A DNA stretch of 64,000 bases from Hirschia maritima DSM 19733. Lineage in GTDB: Bacteria; Pseudomonadota; Alphaproteobacteria; Caulobacterales; Hyphomonadaceae. Positions within the stretch are counted from its first letter, which is position 1; every line of letters begins with the position of its first letter. The DNA lies in assembly GCF_000378345.1 (NCBI RefSeq), contig NZ_KB899544.1:1077329-1141328 (forward strand). Direction: 5' to 3'. The translations under genes and the position numbers were made by a program. This document shows, piece after piece, positions 45,043 to 54,206 of this stretch. The notes below the pieces were generated by a model that ran no database searches, was not told where the DNA came from, and worked only from the letters and a program-made list of their open reading frames with translations.

Positions 45043-46146
45043 CTACTTAGCAGCTTTCTTTCTAGCGCTGACGGCAATGTCGGGGTGGTCTGTAAATACT
45101 CCATCAACTCCGGCTTTTATCAGATCTGTCGTAAAAGCGGAAAGATCGCCTTGGGTTGAAACTGAGTTATCCGCATCAGCAGATGAACGGTAGGCTACTG
45201 GTAAATGAACGTTTTCCGCACGCAAAGTCCAAGGGTGAACTTTTAATCCTGCTTTATGTGCATTCTCAATGAATTCAGACGTATTCTGGCGTTGATTACT
45301 TTTTCCTTCTGGAAAGACTAACCCAGTCCAAGGGCCCACTCCATCCGCAAACTCAGAAATTTTCTCAAACCCTTCAATCGTATAGCTTTCCTCCCAATTT
45401 TTTACTCCCACCGATTCTAAAACCGATTGATCGGGCGCTTCTGAGTACATCAGGAAAATTTGAGGATGGATGGTTTTGCCCTTCATGTATATGAGTGGTT
45501 CTGGCCAAAAACATTGAATGTACACAGGAAGGTCTGCGTCTTTCGAATTGAGGCCATTTTCGGATAAAACAGATAAGAATCTATCTTCCATCGGCAAGCT
45601 GATCTCATTGAAATATTTGGGGTGCTTCAATTCAATGTAAAGACCAATGTTTCGACCGTGAATTTTGCTCTGTTCTCTTGCAAACAAAATTATTTCTTCA
45701 AGCCTTACAATATCAAATTTATTGTCGTGCTTTGCGTTGTCGGGTCTGATTTTAGGTAAACGTTCTTTTGCTTTTAGAGTTTTAAGTTCTTCAAATGTAA
45801 AATCTTCCGTGAACCACCCGGTATGCTCAACACCTTCTATGGTTTTTGTTGTATGACGATCTTTAAATTGGGCGAGATCGGCGACATTCGTTGTTGTGCT
45901 TATCTCATTTTCATGCCGCGCAACAAATACACCATCTTTTGTAAGCACCAGGTCAGGTTCGATGTAATCTGCACCCATCTCAATACCTAGCTTATAAGCT
46001 TCTAATGTGTGTTCCGGTAAATAACCACTAGCTCCACGGTGCGCGATAATTATCGGTTGGGTCTCTTTGATGGGGTGGGTTTTCATAGTGTTATTTTGAC
46101 ATGACGAAGCTAGAATTAATGAGCCGCAAAACAGAATTTTCTTCAT
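45043..46146 (-). CDS. glpQ: Glycerophosphodiester phosphodiesterase, lipoprotein
   Basis: A 367-residue GlpQ-type phosphodiesterase. The signal peptide ends in LASSC with Cys16 lipidated. The catalytic start IIIAHRGASGYLPEHTLEAY and the metal-binding DYIEPDLVLTKDG are diagnostic, and LEEIILFAREQ and YIELKHP follow in family order. The C-terminal DGVFTDHPDIAV is the last conserved block. It hydrolyses glycerophosphodiesters to glycerol-3-phosphate and an alcohol in the periplasm or cell envelope. The ATG at 46146 with GAGA upstream gives the lipoprotein start; a longer frame to 46173 adds nine residues that spoil the signal peptide. It is a single gene. Confidence 0.9.
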   Translation of the reverse strand: MKKILFCGSLILASSCQNNTMKTHPIKETQPIIIAHRGASGYLPEHTLEAYKLGIEMGADYIEPDLVLTKDGVFVARHENEISTTTNVADLAQFKDRHTTKTIEGVEHTGWFTEDFTFEELKTLKAKERLPKIRPDNAKHDNKFDIVRLEEIILFAREQSKIHGRNIGLYIELKHPKYFNEISLPMEDRFLSVLSENGLNSKDADLPVYIQCFWPEPLIYMKGKTIHPQIFLMYSEAPDQSVLESVGVKNWEESYTIEGFEKISEFADGVGPWTGLVFPEGKSNQRQNTSEFIENAHKAGLKVHPWTLRAENVHLPVAYRSSADADNSVSTQGDLSAFTTDLIKAGVDGVFTDHPDIAVSARKKAAK

Positions 46147-46240
46147 AATGTATCTCTTTATGAAGTGGAACAAAGTATTGAATAGAACACTAGTTTGAAT
46201 TACTCCAAATCTGAAGCCATGAAAATTGAAAAAACTGATT

Positions 46241-46504
46241 CTACGCTCGAGGAATTCTTGAAGAGTGAGTTGATCGTGAAATACTCGGGTCTAGGTTCCG
46301 TATCAGTCCATCCCATATGGAATAAATCCATCCATGGATCGATAGGTTTTGTCCACGTTTTCAAGTAATTCGAACAATTGGGTTAGTTCCAAAAGATTCA
46401 ACTTGGTGTTTTACATTTTCTTCGCAGAAAAGTTTAATTTTGGCATCAGTGTCTTGAATATTGCGGAGTGACCTTTCATGGAGCTTTGCCAGTTCGGTTA
46501 ATGG
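46241..46504 (-). pseudogene. Beta-carbonic anhydrase remnant (C-terminal part, in-frame stop)
   Basis: Read on the minus strand, about 85 codons match the C-terminal third of beta-carbonic anhydrases: CEENVKHQVESFGTNPIV, then a TGA stop where the family has Trp (WKRGQ), then [20 protein letters not shown] and RNLDPS. The HGWIY segment followed by DGL-R-LD is very characteristic of this family. The zinc-binding N-terminal part is missing, and there is no start codon. The TGG-to-TGA change and the missing 5' part make this a dead gene fragment. It lies 15 bp downstream of a truncated LysR gene on the same strand, so a deletion probably joined two formerly separate genes. Confidence 0.72.
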
Positions 46505-46518
46505 CTGCTACCAATGGT

Positions 46519-46794
46519 CTAATAAGTGATGTTGTTTGCCCCTCTAGCGCTTTCTTCAGCATATTGCATGTCTGACAGTAAATCTTGGATATCTCTTAGA
46601 TAGTTTTTTCCGATGTCTGTAAGAACAACATGGCGAGTTGTTCTGTTGAGAAGTAAAACGCCGAGTTCTGCTTCTAATTCGTTTACCAATCGAGTTACAG
46701 AAGGGGCGCTTATATTGAGATTACGCGCGGCTTCGGCAAAATTTCCGCTCTCAGCGACTGCAATAAACGTTTGCATTGCGCGAAATTTATCCAC
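46519..46794 (-). pseudogene. LysR-type regulator, truncated after the DNA-binding domain
   Basis: A 91-residue frame whose residues 1-60 are a LysR helix-turn-helix: MDKFRAMQTFIAVAESGNFA, then AARNLNISAPSVTRLVNELE. The frame leaves the family at about residue 82 (EESARGANNITY) and stops. LysR proteins are about 300 residues, so the whole effector-binding domain is absent. What follows on the same strand is a carbonic-anhydrase remnant, not LysR sequence. It could still bind DNA if expressed, but a deletion relic is the simplest reading. Confidence 0.75.
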
Positions 46795-47027
46795 GACACA
46801 ACTCCGTAAAAGTTACCAAAGCATTATGGCATTCATCATTCAAAAAAAGATAGATCAAAAGCACACGAGAGTTCATTTCAGACAACAGACTTTGGTTAAA
46901 AGTCGTGTTTGATGTTTCGAACTACAAGTATTTAGAAAATGAAATGACTAAATATTATTGATTGAGAGAAAGAGTAGCTAACTTTTTTGTATTCTATAAC
47001 TAAGGATCTGAAGGGGCTTGTATTCCT

Positions 47028-48152
47028 CTAATTGCTTATGTTGTGCAGGAAATTGGTAAGATCTCGTACAAACCAAGATGGCCTAAACGGATGTGCAGCA
47101 TGGGGAGTATCTCGGTAATCCAACACAGTAATCAGGTCTGGATGCAGACTTCTTAGGCGTTCGTTTTGCTCTGATAGATCATTAAAATCATCAACAGGGT
47201 CTATGATCAGCATTGGAACATGTAAATTACGATACGTGATTAGGGGGTGAACGCGTCTCCAAGACTGATGCAGCAGGGGTAATTCGTGTGCTTTACTTGG
47301 GTTTCGCAAAGCCGATGTGCCTTCTCCCCATAGCTTCAGGCCGTTATGATGCAATCTAAATACACCTGGCTCCGCTTCCACAATTTGACTGGCGAGTATG
47401 GGATAGAGGTCGAGGGGAAGAGGTTGCTGCCATGCTGATTGATAAAGCCTAGCAATTCCTTGAAATGCCTCGAAACGACTAGAGTATTCTTTGCTGCTAT
47501 CGGGGCCATATCCGATTTTTAGGTCTTTGAGGTAAGGATAATGCTTTTCAATACGCGATTGAATATGGTCTGAGCCACCATCTTCAAGGATTAAAGCAAG
47601 TACTCGTTCTGGGTAATGATCGTAGAATGTCGTTGTGACGGAGCCCCCCAAAGAAAGCCCACCGATGATGGCTTTTTCTATTTTGAGTTCATCCATGAGA
47701 GCATTAATATCGTCTGCAATATGAGACAGCGAAAAATTGTAATCGCTCACTTGCGTATCGCCATGTCCTCGATTGTCCAAAGCGATAACCCGATATCCAG
47801 CGGCCACCAATCTGTCGGCGACTTTCATAAGTTCAAATGATCGACTTGAATAACCGTGTGACCATATCAATGGGGTTCCTGTTTCGTCTCCCCATTCAAG
47901 ATAGAATAGATCTATTCCATTTAGCCTTACAGTTTTCCCATGGTCCTTTTTTACTTGCTGGTATTGTAGGAATGCATTGTTCACTAATTCTCTGTTTTCG
48001 AGAGAATCTTCGTAAACTGTCCAGTTTTGCTCAGTCGGTTTTGTTTCACTTTTTTCAAGAGAGTGAGGCTCGACAGTCGTGCATGCAGCGAGACTGAGTG
48101 CGACAACAATCAATGAAGTCAACGATGTAAAAAGTTTTACTGTTGAGTGCAT
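47028..48152 (-). CDS. Alpha/beta-hydrolase lipoprotein, copy 1
   Basis: A 374-residue protein with a lipoprotein signal (LSLAAC, Cys24 lipidated) and an alpha/beta-hydrolase domain. HGYSSRSFE follows the oxyanion strand, the nucleophile is Ser167 in IGGLSLGGSV, an acid residue lies in LIIDPVDD, and the catalytic His is in DTPHAAHPF. It is closely similar over its whole length to the hydrolase at 51193-52323: both share LSHIADDINALM, IIGGLSLGG or VIGGLSLGG, LEDGGSDH and HQSWRR. The two copies flank a TonB receptor. An esterase, lactonase or haloalkane-type function on the receptor's ligand is a reasonable guess only. Confidence 0.8.
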   Translation of the reverse strand: MHSTVKLFTSLTSLIVVALSLAACTTVEPHSLEKSETKPTEQNWTVYEDSLENRELVNNAFLQYQQVKKDHGKTVRLNGIDLFYLEWGDETGTPLIWSHGYSSRSFELMKVADRLVAAGYRVIALDNRGHGDTQVSDYNFSLSHIADDINALMDELKIEKAIIGGLSLGGSVTTTFYDHYPERVLALILEDGGSDHIQSRIEKHYPYLKDLKIGYGPDSSKEYSSRFEAFQGIARLYQSAWQQPLPLDLYPILASQIVEAEPGVFRLHHNGLKLWGEGTSALRNPSKAHELPLLHQSWRRVHPLITYRNLHVPMLIIDPVDDFNDLSEQNERLRSLHPDLITVLDYRDTPHAAHPFRPSWFVRDLTNFLHNISN

Positions 48153-48270
48153 GAAGAGCGTCCTTTGGGATATAAAAGTGTAGTTTCAACAAATGAACTG
48201 AGTTTATGATCTAACCATGAGCCGTGTTTTGCACGGTCGTTATTCTTGAGCTGATCGAACATCAGAAAAA

Positions 48271-48294
48271 GCTTCCGGAGTCATCTCCGGAAGC
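48271..48294 (-). terminator. Intrinsic terminator of the TonB receptor gene
   Basis: GCTTCCGGAG and its exact complement with a four-base loop, followed on the minus strand by TTTTTCT. It is 13 bp beyond the receptor stop, a strong minus-strand terminator. Confidence 0.88.
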
Positions 48295-48306
48295 AGTAAG
48301 TTTCCT

Positions 48307-50454
48307 TTAAAAATCATATGACAGTTGAACACCAATCGTTCGAGGACGAAGTCGTGGTGCTTCAAAGTCGGCAGTGATTAAACGGGGTTGGATAGCTCCA
48401 TCTTCATCGAAGATGTTGTTCGCGTACAAAGAGACACCAACGCCATTGTCCATTTCAACATCAAAGCTCATTCGACCAGTCAATAGCTCATCGGATTCAG
48501 TGGGTACTATTGTTCCTGCGACAAAGTCACGACGATCCATAGCACTATTGTATCTTACGCTACCCGAGAAACGACCCATCATATTTGAATCACCCATTGG
48601 GAATTCATAATCTGCTGAAAGGCTTCCAGTGAATTCCGGAGATTTGTTTACTCGATCACCAATTCCAAAGAGTAACACACCAGCTCCTGCATCTTCACGA
48701 GAGGTTTCAATATTGTTCCAACCTGCACTTAAGCCGACGGTGAAGCCTTTAGTTACTTTTGCAGTTATGCCCAAATCAAGGCCGTGGCCACTTGCATCAC
48801 CAGTGTTTCGGACAACCGAACCACCAATAGGAGAAATCGAGCGTTGTTGAATGTCGGTCCAATCTAAATAATAGAGGGCCAGATCATATACGAGGCGTCC
48901 ATCATACAATGCACCTTTTAAACCAAATTCATAATTGTGAATTTCATCAGGTTTAATTCGGAAGTCGGAAGTGGGGTCAGTTGCTACCGATGTAGGGGAC
49001 TGCAAAATTCCTGAACGAAACCCTTTAGAGTATGACGCGTAGAGAGTCATAGATTCTTGCGGGTGAACGCTTAGGACTATACGTGGAGTGAGAGTATCAA
49101 AAGATGTTTCTTCATTTACTAAGAATCCACGCGGAACGAGGCTAGACAATTCTTCAATTTCGATTGTGTCCTCAAAATATCTCAAACCTACTGTAATATC
49201 GGCTAGGCCGTCATAGAAAGACTTGTTGACCTCACCAAAAAGGGCCCATGCTTCAGAATAATCTTTACCGTCCAATAATGCATTGAGAAAAAATGCAGGG
49301 GCACCTTGAATGAGGCGCTCTTCACTTTTCCTATACATTCCTCCTAAAGACCATTGCCAATCCCCCTCAAGCTGCGAAGTTAATCGCAATTCTTGGTGGA
49401 GTTTTTCGGCACCATATTTGTTTGGAGTTACTGTAAGAGGAACGATACCGCTGAGTTTAATGTTCTGCGTGCCATATGTGTTGTATTCGGAGTAACTCGT
49501 GGCGCTTAAAAGATTGAAACTTCCAAAATCCTTGTTGATTTCGAACGTAAAAATATCCAAATCTTGGAAACCATTTTCCCCAGCTCCGAATAGGGTCGTA
49601 TTCCCATCATCGTTTGCTCGGTTAGTCGATTGAGCTTCTACTCGTGAGATCCAGGCTCCCAATTCCACAGACAAGGTGTCGGTTGGTTGAGCATTTACTT
49701 TCAATCTGTAAGTCTCTGAGGTGCCTCCATTCACATTTTTTGCACCACCTAGTCCGAAGAGGTCCGTTTCCGAAGGCGCATCAATCCAACCACTATAGTC
49801 ATCATAGGAGACCACACCTCGAACAGCCAATTTCCCGGGAACAACAGGAACGTTGACGGCAATGTCACCTCTGTAGTTCTCACTACCACCAGATGTGGAA
49901 GAAATGCCAGCACGAGTTTTGACCTCAAAATCATCAAGATCAGCATCTTTTGTAATTACTCGAACAACACCATTGAGTGAACTTGCACCATACAGCGTGC
50001 CTTGAGGACCGCGAAGGACCTCCACACGCTCCATATCAAATGAGTTTGTATCTGGAACGATAGCAGACCTAACAAAGCCAAGAGAAGCTTCATCTAGATA
50101 GTATCCAACCGTCGAAGCTCCACCAAATACATCGTCAACAGCAGCGCCTCGAATGGATATGGAGTTATTACCTGCTCCAACTTTTACAATGTTAACTCCC
50201 CCAAGATTGTTAAGTACATCTGAAATTTCAGAGACACCTCCACTTTCGAGAGTTTCATTAGATAAAACGCCAATAGATATTGCAGTATCTAATAGTGTTT
50301 GATCACCCCGTTTTTCCGCAGAGACTACTATAGTATCAAGCCGCTTGCCGTCGTCATCACTTGTCTCAGCTTGTTGAGCGTAGGCACCCCCAGCCGTTAC
50401 GGCATACGCGGCGGCGCTCAATAGTAGTTTACAGTTAAATTCTCTCAAAAACAT
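48307..50454 (-). CDS. TonB-dependent receptor of the hydrolase locus
   Basis: About 715 residues. The signal peptide ends GAYA-QQ. Plug segments are IVVSAEKRGDQTLLDTAISI, DMERVEVLRGPQGTLYGASS and SISIRGAAVDD; the barrel ends RPRTIGVQLSYDF with a terminal Phe. Two consecutive ATGs follow GGAGG; the second (50454) has better spacing, the first is at 50457. The VSAEKR and RGPQGTLYG pattern is that of the sphingomonad/hyphomonad receptor group with mostly unknown organic ligands. It is flanked by paralogous lipoprotein hydrolases, one on the same strand downstream and one divergent upstream, so the ligand may be an ester or lactone-type compound. No regulator gene is adjacent. Confidence 0.87.
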   Translation of the reverse strand: MFLREFNCKLLLSAAAYAVTAGGAYAQQAETSDDDGKRLDTIVVSAEKRGDQTLLDTAISIGVLSNETLESGGVSEISDVLNNLGGVNIVKVGAGNNSISIRGAAVDDVFGGASTVGYYLDEASLGFVRSAIVPDTNSFDMERVEVLRGPQGTLYGASSLNGVVRVITKDADLDDFEVKTRAGISSTSGGSENYRGDIAVNVPVVPGKLAVRGVVSYDDYSGWIDAPSETDLFGLGGAKNVNGGTSETYRLKVNAQPTDTLSVELGAWISRVEAQSTNRANDDGNTTLFGAGENGFQDLDIFTFEINKDFGSFNLLSATSYSEYNTYGTQNIKLSGIVPLTVTPNKYGAEKLHQELRLTSQLEGDWQWSLGGMYRKSEERLIQGAPAFFLNALLDGKDYSEAWALFGEVNKSFYDGLADITVGLRYFEDTIEIEELSSLVPRGFLVNEETSFDTLTPRIVLSVHPQESMTLYASYSKGFRSGILQSPTSVATDPTSDFRIKPDEIHNYEFGLKGALYDGRLVYDLALYYLDWTDIQQRSISPIGGSVVRNTGDASGHGLDLGITAKVTKGFTVGLSAGWNNIETSREDAGAGVLLFGIGDRVNKSPEFTGSLSADYEFPMGDSNMMGRFSGSVRYNSAMDRRDFVAGTIVPTESDELLTGRMSFDVEMDNGVGVSLYANNIFDEDGAIQPRLITADFEAPRLRPRTIGVQLSYDF

Positions 50455-51192
50455 CATTCCCTCCGATTATTGCATTCTTGTGCAATGATTTTGAACGCCG
50501 TTTTCTAGAATTCCAGAAAAAGCAAAATGCCCCCGGCGATTGAAGAAAAGTTAGCACTCTATTTTTTCGGTAGTCCTATCCCGCACGTTCCTTTTATTTG
50601 ACCTTGCGGTTTGAAAATGAATTCAAGTAAAAACGTTAGTGCAAAAAGAATTGGCTGCAAGGTTTTTAAACTGGTCTGTGAGATCGGTGGTTGGGGCCAA
50701 ATACATGGTTTGTTTAGTGCGCACCAATACTTTTATAAGTATGATGAATAGAGCAGGTGAATATGTTGAGTGTTATCTGCTTTCTTTGTCAGATTGAGGT
50801 GTGCGATTTCAGCAGGCATAATTCACATCTAATCAATAAGAAAAAAATATAAATTGATTTTTTTCAATATGTTATGATGTTTTTGTCATCATTATGAAGC
50901 ACGTAAAGATATTCATGTGGATAGAATTTTTGCAATATTTCCCGAGTATTTCGAAAAAACATTCGAACTGAATTTACCCAAAGAGTTGGCTATGTTTGGA
51001 CAAGAAAAACAATAGATCTGAATTCATGGATCAAGGCTTTTTATCGCGAATTTCCCCGCACCTGACCACGTTTACAATAGATCAGCGACCTATACTTTAG
51101 CTGCGAGTGGAGGTTGGTCTGATTAGTCAGTGCTGACTTGTTTGGATCAGTTGCGAACTAAGGTGTTCGTAACAAATAAAGGATTTTTACCC
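50455..51192. other. Long divergent upstream region, no clear gene
   Basis: About 740 bp of AT-rich sequence between the divergent TonB receptor and the second hydrolase gene. It must contain both promoters. A 45-codon frame at 50878-51015 (ending ELAMFGQEKQ) has no ATG and no recognised family, so it is not called. No inverted repeat of note was seen. Confidence 0.5.
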
Positions 51193-52323
51193 ATGAATTA
51201 TAACGCGAAATTCAGTAAATATTTGGTCGCGGCAACAGCGGGATTAATGTGTTTGAGTGGGTGCATGACTCTATCTTCTCAAGAAAAAAACCTATCTGAC
51301 GTGATCGTTCCAGAAGTCAGTTTATTTGCAGACAATCTTGAAAATAGGTCTCTTGTAGAAAACGCATTGGTTGAGTACGAGCGGGTGCGGCAGGAGCACG
51401 GGAATTCATTGCGAATAAATGATGTTGATCTGTTTTATCTAGAATGGGGTAGCAGTGAAGGGATACCATTCATATGGTCGCATGGACTATCTAGCCGTTC
51501 ATTTGAATTAGTTCAGGTCGCTGAGGAGCTTGTTGAATCTGGATATCGTGTGATTGCTATAGATTCTCGTGGGCATGGCGAGACAATCGTTTCTGATCAT
51601 AACTTTACATTATCTCACATTGCCGACGACATAAATGCTCTTATGAATGAGTTAGGAATAGAGAAAGCGGTCATAGGCGGTTTGTCATTAGGTGGGTTTG
51701 TTTCTACAGCTTTTTACGAACAATACCCTGATCGAGCACTTGCGCTAGTGCTTGAGGATGGCGGTTCTGACCATGTTCAAGCCCGGCTGGAAAAATATTT
51801 CCCGCAAGTTCAAGGATTAGATATTTCTTATGGGCCGGATACGAGCAACACTTTCTTAACTCAATTCGATATGTTCAGAGAAATGTTTGAATTGTTTCAA
51901 TCAATGGCGACCAACCCCATACCACAGGGAGCCTATCCTGCGCTCGCGAGTTTGATCACGGAAAATGAGGACGGATCCTTTGGCTATCGTTATGATGGAA
52001 AAAAGCTTTGGGGCGATGGGTCGCGCGCTGCTTTTGACCCATCAAAAGCAACCGAATTGCCGCTGTTTCATCAATCTTGGAGGCGTACTCTGCCATTGGA
52101 AACATATCGCAACCTTCATGTTCCAATGCTAATTATAGATCCAACAGGAGATAATTTAGATCTATCGGCTCAAAATGAAAGTTTGCATCGACTGCACCCT
52201 GAATTGATTGAAGTTATTGAATACCCAGACACGCCGCATGCTGCGCACGTGTATCGGCCCAACTGGTTTGTAAGGGATATGAAAAGCTTAAAAGAAAAGC
52301 TGGATGGAATTGTTGTAGAATAG
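51193..52323 (+). CDS. Alpha/beta-hydrolase lipoprotein, copy 2
   Basis: A 376-residue protein paralogous to the hydrolase at 47028-48152. The lipoprotein signal ends LSGC with Cys24 lipidated, the same Cys position as copy 1. The hydrolase domain has SHGLSSRSFE, nucleophile Ser165 in IGGLSLGGFV, LEDGGSDHVQ, an acid residue in LIIDPTGD and the catalytic His in DTPHAAHVY. The ATG has AAAGGA upstream; a longer frame starting at 51130 adds 21 residues that precede the signal and was rejected. It is divergent from the TonB receptor. Conservation of both catalytic triads suggests both copies are active, perhaps with different chain-length or stereo preference. Confidence 0.82.
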   Translation: MNYNAKFSKYLVAATAGLMCLSGCMTLSSQEKNLSDVIVPEVSLFADNLENRSLVENALVEYERVRQEHGNSLRINDVDLFYLEWGSSEGIPFIWSHGLSSRSFELVQVAEELVESGYRVIAIDSRGHGETIVSDHNFTLSHIADDINALMNELGIEKAVIGGLSLGGFVSTAFYEQYPDRALALVLEDGGSDHVQARLEKYFPQVQGLDISYGPDTSNTFLTQFDMFREMFELFQSMATNPIPQGAYPALASLITENEDGSFGYRYDGKKLWGDGSRAAFDPSKATELPLFHQSWRRTLPLETYRNLHVPMLIIDPTGDNLDLSAQNESLHRLHPELIEVIEYPDTPHAAHVYRPNWFVRDMKSLKEKLDGIVVE

Positions 52324-52380
52324 CATGGAGCTTTTTAAAGCGGAGACACTGGAACACAGAAAAAGAAATTAGTTTGTATT

Positions 52381-52426
52381 ATTCTACAGCCGGATTTGTA
52401 AATGAGGGCAAATCCAGTTGTAGAAT
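52381..52426 (+). terminator. Long hairpin after hydrolase copy 2
   Basis: ATTCTACAGCCGGATTTG (52381-52398) pairs with CAAATCCAGTTGTAGAAT (52409-52426) over 18 positions with one G-U pair and one mismatch; loop of ten bases. It lies 57 bp after the stop. Only a short T-run follows. It is probably the transcript end. Confidence 0.55.
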
Positions 52427-53012
52427 TTGCAGTTGAATTTGAAAACAGTTCCGTCCCTCTAAATCAAATTTGTTTTTCTTGTTCCAAGATCGAACTAGAA
52501 ATGCAATCTGGATCGCACAAGGTTCCTGCAATTCATAACACATGAGATAGTTTTCGTGAGCTAGTGTTATGTTTATGAGAGCAAAGAAAATTGAAGCTTG
52601 CTTGATTGCATTTCAGTTTTCATCCAAAGCTTAAGAACACTGAATTTTACCTGACAGTGAACCAAATCAATGTTTCCAGACTTAAGCCCAATCTATCTCA
52701 TGTTTTTTAGTATGAGTAGAGCACGATGATAGGCGGAATTAGGCCAAAGGTGACGAATTGGCGCTACAATAACTTATTGAATGTATTGAGGTTTAAAATT
52801 TTTCCTAAAGCTATGCAAAAGCCATATGGCGGAGAAGGAGCCTGCTAATAAAATTTGTAAGTATTTGATATTTATATACAAAATATTTTGTGTATAGCGT
52901 TTTGTATAGAAAAATGTGTAGCAAAAACACAGGCCCCAATCCGGTGATTTTGTAAGTTATATCTAAAATCTGTTGTTTAAAGTGAATTTTTGAACGACTC
53001 GTGACGTGACAT
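52427..53012. other. Gene-poor flank of the insertion sequence
   Basis: Nearly 600 bp of AT-rich DNA with no recognised gene. A near-perfect 22-bp AT-rich palindrome (52874-52895, core CAAAATATTTTG) lies near its right end. A 91-codon minus-strand frame here has no family likeness and runs into the insertion sequence, so it is not called. Confidence 0.5.
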
Positions 53013-53056
53013 TGTAAAAGTGGTCCGGAAAGTATGTTAGTTTTCCAGCGGGAATC

Positions 53057-53353
53057 TTGAAGGAGTACCCCGTGAAGAAGAAACACTATTCAAAAGGGCA
53101 GATCGTAGCAGCTCTAAAGCAAGCCGAGATGGGGATGGTTGTGTTCGACCTGATCGGGCAACTTGGAATTCCCGAGCAAACGTATCACCGGTGGAAGAAG
53201 AAATATGGTGGACTGGAATCCGATCAGATCCGCGAGTTGAAGCAAGTGCTTAATGCGAACACGCGTCTGAAGAAGCTCGTTGCAGAACTTAGTTTGGACA
53301 AAGCCGTCCTTCAAGATGTGCTCTCAAAAAAGTTTCCCGGCCATCGCTCATGA
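53057..53353 (+). CDS. IS3-family transposase OrfA
   Basis: A 98-residue helix-turn-helix protein (KKHYSKGQIVAALKQAEMGM, then LGIPEQTYHRWKKKYGG) followed by a leucine-zipper-like segment (IRELKQVLNANTRLKKLVAE) and LSLDKAVLQDVLSKK, the standard OrfA of the IS407 group. The frame is intact. A first possible start is at 53057; KKKHYSKGQ, with the family's usual start, begins a few codons later. The orfB ATG overlaps its stop by 4 bp. Without OrfB activity it has no transposition role. Confidence 0.88.
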   Translation: MKEYPVKKKHYSKGQIVAALKQAEMGMVVFDLIGQLGIPEQTYHRWKKKYGGLESDQIRELKQVLNANTRLKKLVAELSLDKAVLQDVLSKKFPGHRS

Positions 53354-54206
53354 AACAGGTTGTAGATTACGTGACGCAGGCGCACGGCTACAGCCAGCGA
53401 CGGGCTTGCAAGTTTACGCGCCAGCATCGCTCGACCCAGCGCAAGTCTTCAGTGAGAGATCCGATGACGGCTTTGCGACAGCGAATGCATGAGTTTGTTT
53501 CGGCCCACATCCGCTTTGGATATCGACGTGTCCACATCATGTTGAAGCGGGAAGGCTGGCAGGTTGGCCACAATGTCGTCTATCGGGTGTATGGTGAAGA
53601 AGGTCTAAGAAGGTCTTTGCCTACGGGCGAAGCGGCCGCGTCGGCGCAAGATGGCCGCACATCGTAAATCACGCTGTCAACCCTCGCAATTAAGCGAAGC
53701 GTGGAGCCTCGACTTTGTATATGCTCAGTTATCTTGCGGGTCAAAGATAGGCTTGTTGACTGTGATAGATGTCTACTCGCGAAAGTGCCTTGCGATCGAA
53801 GTTGGGGTGCGACTGAGGGGCGAAGATGTGGCACGGGGTACTGAACCGGTTGGTGTATCTGTGCGGACCTCCGAGGACTCTGTTTGCCAACAATGGCGCT
53901 GAATTCACGGGATAGATCGTCGATCTGTGGGCGGATCATCACAAAGTGAAAATGGACTTCTCGCGGCTTAGTACGCCAACCGATAATACCCACACCGAAT
54001 CCTTCAATGGATCGCTGAGAGATGAATGCTTGAACGTTAATTGGTTCGCGTCTCTACCCGAGGCAAGACGCCTGATTAAGGCCTGGCGGTGTGACTACAA
54101 TGAGTGTCGTCCTCACATAACTCACAATGGTCAATCTCCCGCTGAGTATGCCCTTAACACCGACCTATGCCTTAGTGTCAAGGTCAAAATCGCTGCTGGA
54201 TTTTAA
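53350..54206 (+). pseudogene. IS3-family transposase OrfB, frameshifted and inactive
   Basis: The integrase-type OrfB starts well (MKQVVDYVTQAHGYSQRRAC) and then breaks. A 10-bp tandem duplication, AAGAAGGTCT at 53597-53606 and 53607-53616, shifts the frame. The next segment carries SEAWSLDFV with the first catalytic Asp. A second shift occurs near 53840, where the frame LNRLVYLCGPPRTLFANNGA continues on another phase. TAG at 53913-53915 interrupts that frame. The second catalytic Asp is replaced by Asn (FANNGAEF instead of DNGSEF). The third catalytic acidic region, ESFNGSLRDECLN, and the tail YNECRPHITHNGQSPAEYA are intact. Confidence 0.9.

Noticed and set aside
50878..51015. 45-codon frame ending ELAMFGQEKQ
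   Set aside because: No ATG, no ribosome binding site and no recognised family; not called as a gene.
52874..52895. 22-bp AT-rich palindrome with core CAAAATATTTTG
   Set aside because: AT-rich palindromes are common in such DNA; no gene start is near to give it meaning.
52811..53086. 91-codon minus-strand frame across the left insertion-sequence border
   Set aside because: Composition is low-complexity, it crosses the insertion boundary and shows no domain.
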